From Prolixibacteraceae bacterium UBA6029 (GTDB lineage: Bacteria > Bacteroidota > Bacteroidia > Bacteroidales > Prolixibacteraceae): a DNA stretch of 15,367 bases. Positions within the stretch are counted from its first letter, which is position 1, and every line of letters starts with the position of its first letter. The translations under genes and the position numbers were made by a program. The stretch lies in the NCBI GenBank assembly GCA_002429385.1, contig DIZL01000013.1, positions 1-15,367 on the forward strand, in the 5' to 3' direction. The notes under the pieces were generated by a model. It ran no database searches and was not told the DNA's origin. It worked only from the letters and a program-made list of their open reading frames with translations. Shown here piece by piece: positions 1 through 5,327 of this stretch.

Positions 1-212
1 TTCTGTGGTATGACCGTGAATATCTCGATTCATTGGAAGATTCAGAAATCCAGTCAGAAACGCAAGTTTTTGAGGTGTTTTGGAGTTGGGTTCGTGTAAT
101 TGAATCAGCCGATCTTGAATCTGATCAGTTAACCGATCAAATCAAGGAGGCTTACTTCAAGTCAGTTGATGTTTCAAAAGGGGAACATTTATCGGTATCA
201 ATAGCATCTTAG
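1..212 (+). CDS. C-terminal fragment of an unrecognised protein
   Basis: An open frame runs from the left edge (first whole codon at base 3) to a TAG at 210-212, giving 69 residues beginning LWYDREYLDSLEDSEIQ and ending SKGEHLSVSIAS. The gene starts outside the window. The fragment is acidic and rich in Asp, Glu and Ser, with a central aromatic stretch (VFEVFWSWVRVIES), and shows no motif I can assign. That it is a real gene end is supported by the perfect hairpin terminator starting at the base after the stop codon. I cannot name a family or function; the strand and the stop are secure, the product is not. Confidence 0.7.
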   Translation, partial: LWYDREYLDSLEDSEIQSETQVFEVFWSWVRVIESADLESDQLTDQIKEAYFKSVDVSKGEHLSVSIAS

Positions 213-243
213 AAAAAAAGGGAATGTAAAATTCCCTTTTTTT
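213..243 (+). terminator. Rho-independent terminator of the left-edge gene
   Basis: A perfect 13-bp stem lies immediately after the stop codon: seven A then GGGAAT (213-225), a 5-nt loop GTAAA, then ATTCCC and seven T (231-243). The A-tract/T-tract symmetry means it could also act in the reverse direction, but the only adjacent gene end is on the plus strand. Confidence 0.9.
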
Positions 244-338
244 AGTCGCTGCGCTTCTTACTGATATTGTCCTTTCCCTGTCAAGCTTCTTTGATCAATT
301 TTGAATCACATTCATTTATAAACTTAAAAAACAGCACT

Positions 339-728
339 ATGAAAACACTTTTTTCAGTAATGATTCTGATGATTGGTTTGCTTGTTACCTTGCCACAGGG
401 CAATCAGGTTCAAGGCTCAAATCCATCGAGTAAAACTTCTTTTGTAGTAGATAATCCCAATATTGCACCTGTGGCATTGGCACAAGAGGAAGGAGGTGTT
501 CCAGCTACAGCGGAGAAAACCAATGTCGTGCAAGAAACTACAGGTAATTTCTTCTCTGATAATTGGGGCGCTTTGCTGATGGGTTTACTTGGGTTTGTTG
601 ATGTGGTAGCAAGATTAACCCCAACGGAAAAGGATAATTCGATAGTCAATTTTCTATTGTCGTTTTTCAATGCCATTATCCCAAACTTCAAGAAAGGAGG
701 TGGCAGCTTTAGGCTGCTTTCTAAATAA
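339..728 (+). CDS. Small exported protein with phage/holin-like C-terminal motif
   Basis: A 129-residue protein of unknown function. I chose ATG 339 because it is followed by a typical signal peptide (MKTLFSVMILMIGLLVTLP, a Lys then a hydrophobic run); a TTG at 267 would add 24 polar residues in front and hide the signal. After a variable low-complexity middle (about 24-75) comes a hydrophobic stretch NWGALLMGLLGFVDVVARL (about 76-94), then TPTEKDNSIVNF and a second amphipathic/hydrophobic segment ending IIPNFKKGGG. From memory, the combination of LTPTEKDNSIV with IPNxKKGGG resembles small membrane proteins of Bacteroidota phages and prophages, sometimes called holin-like; this was not checked by search. 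No other phage gene is visible. It lies between a terminator and a repeat cluster next to tRNA-Lys. Confident it is a gene, not of its role. Confidence 0.7.
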   Translation: MKTLFSVMILMIGLLVTLPQGNQVQGSNPSSKTSFVVDNPNIAPVALAQEEGGVPATAEKTNVVQETTGNFFSDNWGALLMGLLGFVDVVARLTPTEKDNSIVNFLLSFFNAIIPNFKKGGGSFRLLSK

Positions 729-732
729 ATTG

Positions 733-757
733 TATTTGTAAAATCCTATTTGTAAAA
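733..757. repeat. 11-bp direct repeat TATTTGTAAAA x2
   Basis: Exact copies at 733-743 and 747-757, separated by 3 bases (14-bp period). First member of a cluster of short repeats filling the space between the small exported protein and the tRNA-Lys terminator. Confidence 0.75.
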
Positions 758-758
758 G

Positions 759-780
759 TTTTGACCCATTTTTGACTCAT
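759..780. repeat. 11-bp tandem repeat TTTTGACYCAT x2
   Basis: TTTTGACCCAT (759-769) is followed directly by TTTTGACTCAT (770-780), with one mismatch. TGACCCA and TGACTCA also occur at the two ends of the adjacent tRNA-Lys gene, but these matches are only 7 bp and may be chance. Confidence 0.7.
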
Positions 781-815
781 TATTCAAAATCAATGGTGGT
801 CCGTTTTTGAATAAT
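779..815. repeat. 11-bp perfect inverted repeat
   Basis: ATTATTCAAAA (779-789) and its exact reverse complement TTTTGAATAAT (805-815) flank a 15-nt loop. It could be a weak terminator for the gene ending at 728, although no clean T-tract follows, or a binding site within the repeat cluster. Confidence 0.6.
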
Positions 816-832
816 ATTATGAAAATAAAACA

Positions 833-856
833 ATGTGGTTAGAAATGTGGTTAGAA
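833..856. repeat. 12-bp tandem repeat AATGTGGTTAGA x2
   Basis: Two exact adjacent copies (833-844, 845-856), followed by AAT that begins a third partial copy. The repeat abuts the tRNA-Lys terminator at 865. Confidence 0.8.
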
Positions 857-864
857 ATAAATCA

Positions 865-898
865 AAAAGCCTTGCAATCTACTGATTGCAAGGCTTTT
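865..898 (-). terminator. Terminator of tRNA-Lys
   Basis: A perfect 15-bp stem (865-879 with 884-898), built around AAAAGCCTTGCAATC, with a 4-nt loop. Read on the minus strand it lies just downstream of the tRNA 3' end and is followed by a T-run. Confidence 0.88.
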
Positions 899-912
899 GT
901 TTTTCCTAATCG

Positions 913-985
913 TGACCCAGTTGGGATTCGGACCCAAGACCCCATCCTTAAAAGGGATGTGCTCTACCAGCTGAGCTACTGAGTC
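913..985 (-). tRNA. tRNA-Lys (anticodon UUU)
   Basis: The reverse complement folds into a complete 73-nt cloverleaf. The acceptor stem GACTCAG pairs with CTGGGTC (one G-U). The D stem is GCTC/GAGC. The anticodon arm is CATCC-CTTTTAA-GGATG with TTT as anticodon, and the T arm is TTGGG-TCCGAAT-CCCAA. The discriminator base is A at 913. No CCA is encoded after it, so the 3' end must be completed by the CCA-adding enzyme. A consensus promoter lies upstream and a hairpin terminator downstream, so the gene is a single-tRNA transcription unit. Confidence 0.97.
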
Positions 986-1020
986 ATCCTCATTTGCTTT
1001 GCCTGTCTGACAAAGCGCTG

Positions 1021-1051
1021 CAAAGGTAAGCGCAATTTTCTTTTTTGCAAA
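1021..1051 (-). promoter_or_regulatory. Bacteroidota-type promoter of tRNA-Lys
   Basis: On the minus strand TTTG (1051-1048), a 19-base spacer and TACCTTTG (1028-1021) match the Bacteroidota consensus TTTG-N19-TAnnTTTG in full. The inferred transcription start is near 1017, giving a leader of about 30 nt before the tRNA. Confidence 0.88.
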
Positions 1052-1139
1052 CACAGCAGCCAATTAAACGAAAAAAAGTTGACCATCTTATAAACAACCA
1101 TTTGTTAGTTTCAATTAGGGTTCTTTGTTGAAATAAAGC

Positions 1140-1147
1140 TAATTTTG
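1140..1147 (+). promoter_or_regulatory. Probable -7 element upstream of the SDR gene
   Basis: TAATTTTG matches TAnnTTTG and sits 29 bases before the GTG start at 1176. No TTTG lies at the usual -33 distance, so only half of the promoter is recognisable. Confidence 0.5.
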
Positions 1148-1175
1148 TTATCTGATTCGACTTAAAAAACAAAAG

Positions 1176-1979
1176 GTGAGAAACAAAGTAGTTGTAATAA
1201 CCGGTGCATCTTCAGGAATTGGTTATGCCCTTGCGAAAGAATTCGCATCCAAAGGAGTCCGGTTATCCCTGGGAGCCCGTCGTACTGAATTATTGGAGAA
1301 ACTTAAGGATGAACTTCCGGGGACAGAAATACTCATTCAGAAAACTGATGTCAGTATTGAGAATGATTGCCGCATGCTTATCGAAGAAACTATTAAACGT
1401 TTCGGGCAAATTGACATACTGGTCAACAATGCAGGAATTTCAATGCGCGCTCTTTTCGAAGATGTTGACCTGAAAGTTATTCGGCAATTGATGGATGTGA
1501 ATTTTTACGGAACCGTTTATTGTACCAAATATGCTTTGCCTTATCTTCTGAAAACCAAAGGAAGTCTGGTCGGTGTTATCTCAATAGCAGGATATGTGGG
1601 TCTTCCGGGAAGAACAGGTTATTCAGCTTCAAAATTTGCCATTCGGGGCTTTCTGGATTCATTGCGAATCGAGAACCTGAAGAAAGGACTGCATGTGCTG
1701 GTTGCAGCACCCGGTTTTACAGCTTCGGAGGTGAGAAAAGCGGCATTGACTACTGATGGTTCACAACAAGGAGAAACTCCGCGTGATGAGAGTAAAATGA
1801 TGTCATCAGAAGAATGTGCCCTTCACATTGTTAATGCTGTTCGAAAACGCAAGCGTGAGCTGATTCTGACATTCACGGAAGGTAAACTGACTGTCTTTTT
1901 AGGAAAGCTATTTCCTTCCCTGCTCGACAAACTTACTTATAATCATATGGCAAAGGAACCAAATTCACCATTTAAATAA
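1176..1979 (+). CDS. Short-chain dehydrogenase/reductase (SDR family)
   Basis: A 267-residue classical SDR, a cytoplasmic NAD(P)(H)-dependent oxidoreductase; its substrate cannot be deduced. The Rossmann nucleotide-binding motif TGASSGIG is at residues 9-16. NNAG is at 84-87. The catalytic Ser is about 136 in VISIAGY, and YSASK supplies Tyr149 and Lys153. APGF at 178-181 is the usual PG motif after the active site. The basic GARR at 33-36, at the end of the second beta strand, suggests a preference for NADP(H), an inference. The start is GTG at 1176; an in-frame stop at 1140 rules out anything longer with a better start, and the next Met is far inside the Rossmann fold. It is followed after 11 bases by an acyl-CoA thioesterase gene, so the pair probably forms an operon acting on acyl or lipid substrates. 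Confidence 0.93.
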   Translation: MRNKVVVITGASSGIGYALAKEFASKGVRLSLGARRTELLEKLKDELPGTEILIQKTDVSIENDCRMLIEETIKRFGQIDILVNNAGISMRALFEDVDLKVIRQLMDVNFYGTVYCTKYALPYLLKTKGSLVGVISIAGYVGLPGRTGYSASKFAIRGFLDSLRIENLKKGLHVLVAAPGFTASEVRKAALTTDGSQQGETPRDESKMMSSEECALHIVNAVRKRKRELILTFTEGKLTVFLGKLFPSLLDKLTYNHMAKEPNSPFK

Positions 1980-1990
1980 ATCGGGAGATA

Positions 1991-2416
1991 ATGATTGTTA
2001 CTGAAACAAAAATCAGGGTTTATTACCAGGATACTGACCAAATGGGTGTAGTCTATTATGGAAATTATGCCCGGTTTTACGAAATAGGACGAACCGAGAT
2101 GATTCGTGACCTGGGTTTTACCTACAAACAAATGGAAGAAATGAATATCATGCTTCCAGCCCGAAGTTTAAAGATCAACTATCTGAAACCGGCACACTAT
2201 GATGATTTATTGACTATACGAACGATTGTTGATATCCTTCCAAAGGTGAAATTCCCGATTAAGACTGAGATTTACAATGAAGAAGGTGAGCTGATCAATT
2301 CAGGAGAAACCGTTCTGGTATTTTATAATTCACTGACAAACAAACCCTTTGCTGCGCCAAAATTCTTTATTGATGAATTAACAAGACTATTCAATCATGA
2401 TGTAACACAATCCTAG
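1991..2416 (+). CDS. YbgC-type acyl-CoA thioesterase (4HBT hotdog family)
   Basis: A 141-residue single-domain hotdog protein, the usual length for the YbgC/FadM branch of the 4-hydroxybenzoyl-CoA thioesterase family; these hydrolyse acyl-CoA to free acid and CoA in the cytoplasm. The signature runs from residue 9: RVYYQDTDQMGVVYYGNYARF, then YEIGRTEMIRDLG, with Asp16 of DTD at the position of the catalytic aspartate and NY following in the usual place. The start ATG at 1991 follows GGGAG by 5 bases; this is one of few Shine-Dalgarno-like sequences in the window. Its close spacing behind the SDR gene suggests co-transcription. The gene converges on the LysE-family gene with a 23-base gap and no clear terminator hairpin between them. 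Acyl chain preference is unknown. Confidence 0.9.
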   Translation: MIVTETKIRVYYQDTDQMGVVYYGNYARFYEIGRTEMIRDLGFTYKQMEEMNIMLPARSLKINYLKPAHYDDLLTIRTIVDILPKVKFPIKTEIYNEEGELINSGETVLVFYNSLTNKPFAAPKFFIDELTRLFNHDVTQS

Positions 2417-2439
2417 CAGACATGTTCGTTTCCCATTTT

Positions 2440-3081
2440 TCAGGAGATCCTCAGTCCTTTTTGAATCACAACAAGAACAGTTACCAGTACAAATACCACA
2501 ATAATTGCTCCTGCCGATTTATTGATCCACCAAAGTATCCGAAGGTTTATTTTGTGCCTGAACAGGCTAACAATACCTGAAAGTGAAAACCACCAGATAA
2601 CTGCACCAGTGAAAATTCCCAGGATCAGGAAAAAAGAATGGTAAGGGTGTTCCAGACTAACCGCTACTCCTGAACTGGTAAAAACGGCAAGAAATACAAA
2701 TACACTTAGCGGATTTGAAAAAGTGACCAGAAAACTTGAAATAATATCCTTAAAATGGGTATTTCCCCGCAGTTTATTACGACGTAAATCAGTTGCCGGA
2801 TTTTTAAAGAAGATATGAATACCAAGTCCCAACAAAACCAATGCACCTATTGCCTGCAGATAAACTTCATATTGACGGATAAAATCAATGACAAAAGTAA
2901 GGCTGAAACCCGCAATAATCGCATAAAGAGTATCTGAAATCGCAGCGCCCATACCGGATAAAAAGCCTGCAATACGGCTTTTATTAACAGTACGCTGGAT
3001 GACAAGGACTCCTATTGGTCCTAATGGTATGGATACCAAAAATCCTATTAAAATACCCTTTATTATCAAAGTTAAAAACAT
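2440..3081 (-). CDS. LysE/RhtB-family exporter
   Basis: A 213-residue inner-membrane protein of the LysE translocator superfamily, which exports amino acids or similar small solutes with the proton gradient. The N-terminal first helix carries the family hallmark IPLGPIGVLVIQRT, followed by a basic loop and GMGAAISDTLYA. Five or six hydrophobic helices are visible, with a basic central loop (NPATDLRRNKLRGNTHFKD) and then SNPLSVFVFLAVF, another conserved LysE segment. I start at ATG 3081; an in-frame ATG at 3120 would add 13 residues, but a promoter -7 element lies between the two starts, so the longer form would not be transcribed from it. The transported solute cannot be inferred from sequence or neighbours. 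It is divergent from the gene at 3212 and convergent with the thioesterase gene. Confidence 0.9.
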   Translation of the reverse strand: MFLTLIIKGILIGFLVSIPLGPIGVLVIQRTVNKSRIAGFLSGMGAAISDTLYAIIAGFSLTFVIDFIRQYEVYLQAIGALVLLGLGIHIFFKNPATDLRRNKLRGNTHFKDIISSFLVTFSNPLSVFVFLAVFTSSGVAVSLEHPYHSFFLILGIFTGAVIWWFSLSGIVSLFRHKINLRILWWINKSAGAIIVVFVLVTVLVVIQKGLRIS

Positions 3082-3085
3082 GTCG

Positions 3086-3114
3086 CAAAAATAAACGATT
3101 TTGCGAGTAAACAA
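3086..3114 (-). promoter_or_regulatory. Promoter of the LysE-family gene, apparently leaderless
   Basis: Minus-strand TATTTTTG (3093-3086) matches TAnnTTTG, with TTG at 3114-3112 and an 18-base spacer. The G of the -7 element is only 4 bases before ATG 3081, so the transcript would start at, or 1-2 bases before, the start codon. Confidence 0.65.
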
Positions 3115-3150
3115 CATCATTTTTAAAGCTTACAATATTTTTACATTCAC

Positions 3151-3178
3151 AAATACGATTCGCCATAATTTCGTATTT
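3151..3178. repeat. 8-bp inverted repeat in a divergent promoter region
   Basis: AAATACGA (3151-3158) and TCGTATTT (3171-3178) are exact reverse complements with a 12-base centre. They lie between the LysE-family gene and the plus-strand gene at 3212. TATTTTTA at 3174-3181, one mismatch from a -7 element, overlaps the right arm, so this could be an operator for the 3212 gene. Confidence 0.4.
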
Positions 3179-3211
3179 TTAGGACCTTATTAAACCCATA
3201 ATCTAAATCAT

Positions 3212-3748
3212 ATGGAAGAACTGGCAGTTGGAACCCGGGTCGATCATCCACGCTATGGAGAAGGAATAGTCAGCAAAAATAAGATTACCTCTTATGAGAT
3301 CTTTTTTGAAAGGGGTGGCAAAATAGAAATTACCAAACGTAATGAAGATCTGGAGGTAATAGAAACTCCGGCAGAGAAGCCGATAGCTATCGGGACACTG
3401 ACCCTGGCCGAAGTCGAAAAAGTATTGCGTTTTGTGCTGGAGGAACAAAGTGCCCTTCAGGAAATTGTACCAATGGGTGAGAAATGGATCGGAGGCAACA
3501 TGCTTCTCCAACCAGCAAACTTATCACTCAAACCTAAGGAAATACCCATTGAAAGCTTTTTCCACAAGATTGTGATGTTGCGTGACCGGCTTAGAGTACT
3601 CGAACAAAACATTAACAGTCATCCCGGATTATCTGATGAAGAAAAAGTAAACATGCAGCAATATATTACGCGCATTTACGGCTCATTAACCACATTTAAC
3701 ATCCTGTTTTCCGACAAAGACCACTACTTTGTCGGTGCAAAATCTTAA
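3212..3748 (+). CDS. Conserved-type hypothetical protein with CarD/Tudor-like N-terminus
   Basis: A 178-residue cytoplasmic protein without signal peptide or membrane segment. Residues 5-40 (AVGTRVDHPRYGEGIVSK, then a strand-rich stretch with FFERGGKIEI) have the pattern 'G..V.H..YG.G.V......' seen in small beta-barrel domains such as the CarD N-terminal/UvrD C-terminal Tudor-like domains, which often bind RNA polymerase or nucleic-acid enzymes. The remainder (60-178) is mostly helical, with a likely amphipathic helix near 62-85 and a helix-rich C-terminus (FFHKIVMLRDRLRVLEQNIN, then EEKVNMQQYITRIYGSL). No catalytic motif is visible. It is followed after 4 bases by the exported hydrolase gene, so the two are likely co-transcribed. 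The function is unknown, and the barrel assignment is a pattern-based inference. Confidence 0.8.
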   Translation: MEELAVGTRVDHPRYGEGIVSKNKITSYEIFFERGGKIEITKRNEDLEVIETPAEKPIAIGTLTLAEVEKVLRFVLEEQSALQEIVPMGEKWIGGNMLLQPANLSLKPKEIPIESFFHKIVMLRDRLRVLEQNINSHPGLSDEEKVNMQQYITRIYGSLTTFNILFSDKDHYFVGAKS

Positions 3749-3752
3749 ACAC

Positions 3753-4655
3753 ATGAAAACAACATTAGCAATATTCATATCGGTCATTATAAGCGTATCA
3801 ACCATGGCACAGGATTTCAAACTAAAAGTATGGCCCAATGGTGCGCCCGACAGCAACGGGTTAACCCAACCCGAAGAACTTTTTGAAGGTAAACGTGTCC
3901 GAAATGTTTCAGAAGCAGAGATATATGTATATCTCCCAAAAATTGAAGTAAATACCGGTGCGGCTATTGTCATTTGCCCCGGTGGTGGATATGGAATGGA
4001 AGCTATGGACCACGAAGGCTATGACATGGCTGAATGGCTCCGGAACGAAGGTGTTGCCGGGATTGTCCTAAAATACCGTTTACCTTATGGCCATGATCAG
4101 ATCCCACTGGAAGACGTACAGCGAACAATGCGTATTGTTCGGCAAAAAGCTTCTGAATGGGGAATCAATCCTTCCAAAATTGGCATTGCTGGTTCATCTG
4201 CAGGCGGACATCTGGCCTCAACAGCCGGAACGAAGTTCGACTTAGGGAAAGCCGATGCAACTGATCCCATAGAAAGATACAGTTGTCGTCCCGACTTCAT
4301 GCTCTTGTTATATCCCGTTATAACATTCAATGAAGAATTCGGACATATGGGATCGCGTACTAACCTGATAGGCTCGGGGAACAAATGGGAACTGGTTGAA
4401 AAATATTCCAATGAATTGCATGTTACGGCCCAAACCCCACCAACTTTTCTAGTCCTTGCCGACGACGATAATACCGTACCTCCCCGCAATTCAATTGAAT
4501 TCTATATGGCGCTTAAGAAATATAAAATACCCGCAGAAATGCATATCTTTAGAAGTGGCGGACATGGTTTTGGCATGAATAAAATGAATAAGCCGGTAGA
4601 TCAATGGCCAAACCTGTTTGCCCAATGGATGAAATCTCAGGGAATCACCAAATAA
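3753..4655 (+). CDS. Exported alpha/beta hydrolase (BD-FAE/acetyl-esterase-like)
   Basis: A 300-residue serine hydrolase with a signal peptide (MKTTLAIFISVIISVSTMA, cleavage probably before QDF), so it should act in the periplasm. The oxyanion-hole loop is ICPGGGYG (about 74-81). The nucleophile elbow GSSAGGH puts the catalytic Ser at 149. The acid is Asp239 in ADDDNTVPP, and the base is His271 in GGHGFG. The overall pattern, with an N-terminal VWPNGAPDSNG and 'PGGGY...H', is that of alpha/beta hydrolases from carbohydrate-degrading Bacteroidota that remove acetyl or feruloyl groups from polysaccharides; the exact ester is inferred. A TTG at 3729 would give 8 extra residues overlapping the previous gene, but ATG 3753 places the signal peptide at the N-terminus and is preferred. 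Confidence 0.9.
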   Translation: MKTTLAIFISVIISVSTMAQDFKLKVWPNGAPDSNGLTQPEELFEGKRVRNVSEAEIYVYLPKIEVNTGAAIVICPGGGYGMEAMDHEGYDMAEWLRNEGVAGIVLKYRLPYGHDQIPLEDVQRTMRIVRQKASEWGINPSKIGIAGSSAGGHLASTAGTKFDLGKADATDPIERYSCRPDFMLLLYPVITFNEEFGHMGSRTNLIGSGNKWELVEKYSNELHVTAQTPPTFLVLADDDNTVPPRNSIEFYMALKKYKIPAEMHIFRSGGHGFGMNKMNKPVDQWPNLFAQWMKSQGITK

Positions 4656-4663
4656 CTGAAATG

Positions 4664-4761
4664 TTATCTTTGTTGTAATTGTTGTAATTGTTGTAGAGTT
4701 AAATTATCAAACCCATCTGCAACAACAACGATAACAAATACAACCATGACAACAAAGATAA
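4664..4761. promoter_or_regulatory. Nudix leader with one inverted and two direct copies of a 13-bp motif
   Basis: TTATCTTTGTTGT (4664-4676) contains a perfect -7 element, TATCTTTG (4665-4672). Its reverse complement occurs twice downstream: ACAACAACGATAA at 4722-4734 (one mismatch) and ACAACAAAGATAA at 4749-4761 (exact), the latter beginning one base after the Nudix ATG. The two direct copies are 27 bases apart. The arrangement suggests either operator sites for a repressor or alternative RNA hairpins if transcripts enter from upstream. No TTTG is present at -33. Confidence 0.45.
4670..4695. repeat. Tandem 9-bp repeat TTGTTGTAA, about three units
   Basis: Exact units lie at 4670-4678 and 4679-4687, and a third lacks only its last base (4688-4695). 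The array overlaps the -7 element and the inferred start of the Nudix transcript. Confidence 0.75.
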
Positions 4762-5327
4762 TTAGCAACCTTGCCAGCATGTATTCAAAAACACATCCGG
4801 TTAACGTTCTGAAATATTGTCCACGCTGTGGCTCTGCTCATTTTCGGTCCCGAGAACTCGGGAGTAGCCGCTCCTTTAAATGTGACGACTGTTCGTTTAA
4901 TTATTTTGTCAATTCGTCGGCAGCAGTGGCAGTTCTGCTTTTCAACGATAAGGGCGAGTTACTGTTAACCCGGCGGGCCATCGAACCACATTTCGGGAAA
5001 CTGGATTTACCCGGAGGATTTATCGATCTGTTGGAAACCGGAGAAGAAGCGGCCATCCGTGAGATTCAGGAAGAACTTGGAATTCCGATTCATTCCCTAC
5101 AGTATTTTTGTTCTTATCCGAACGAATATATTTTCTCAGGATATTCAGTTTACACCCTTGATCTGGCTTTTCTGGCCAAGACCGAAAGCATGCACCAAAT
5201 GATTGCCATGGATGATATATCCTCTTTTGAATTCTATAAACTTCAGGATGTTGATTTGGAAGAAGTCCCCTCCATTTCAATGAAAAACATTATTAAAGAA
5301 CTCATTCAACGTGAAGGAACTTATTAA
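4746..5327 (+). CDS. Nudix hydrolase with N-terminal zinc ribbon
   Basis: A 193-residue cytoplasmic pyrophosphohydrolase. The N-terminal zinc ribbon has CPRC at 25-28 and CDDC at 46-49, the same fold used by NudC-type NADH pyrophosphatases. The Nudix box starts at residue 91 and follows G-x5-E-x7-REUxEExGU exactly: GFIDLLE then TGEEAAI then REIQEELGI, supplying the metal-binding glutamates. The missing SQPWPFPxS motif argues against a true NudC, so the substrate (a nucleoside diphosphate linked to something) stays open. ATG 4746 is used; ATG 4779 (residue 12, MYSKTHPVN) is a credible alternative because related proteins tend to start close before the zinc ribbon. The 3' end overlaps the aminopeptidase gene by 17 bases, showing translational coupling. 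A copy of the 16-bp palindrome codes for SRELG between the two cysteine pairs. Confidence 0.9.
   Translation: MTTKIISNLASMYSKTHPVNVLKYCPRCGSAHFRSRELGSSRSFKCDDCSFNYFVNSSAAVAVLLFNDKGELLLTRRAIEPHFGKLDLPGGFIDLLETGEEAAIREIQEELGIPIHSLQYFCSYPNEYIFSGYSVYTLDLAFLAKTESMHQMIAMDDISSFEFYKLQDVDLEEVPSISMKNIIKELIQREGTY
4848..4863. repeat. Iterated palindrome copy 1 (in the Nudix gene)
   Basis: TCCCGAGAACTCGGGA: perfect 7-bp arms with AA at the centre. Codons are read in frame from base 1 of the palindrome (Ser-Arg-Glu-Leu-Gly), residues 35-39 of the zinc ribbon loop. Confidence 0.85.

Noticed and set aside
267..338. N-terminal extension of the small exported protein from a TTG
   Set aside because: It places polar residues before a normal signal peptide; the ATG at 339 is the better start.
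913..985. A duplicated tRNA-Lys 3' end as direct proof of an integrated element
   Set aside because: Only 7-bp matches (TGACCCA, TGACTCA) recur, in the 759-780 repeat; that is too short to call an att duplication.
851..1063. Minus-strand frame reading SVAQLVEHIPFKDGVLGPNPNWV over the tRNA
   Set aside because: This is the well-known false translation of a tRNA gene; the cloverleaf and its promoter explain the sequence.
3234..3243. CCCGGGT half-site in the hypothetical gene, and similar half-sites near 7547, 8457 and 10459
   Set aside because: Only one arm is present, with no matching CTCGGG arm at the right distance.
4097..4489. 130-residue minus-strand frame
   Set aside because: It is antisense to the hydrolase segment holding the catalytic Ser and Asp motifs; no independent support.
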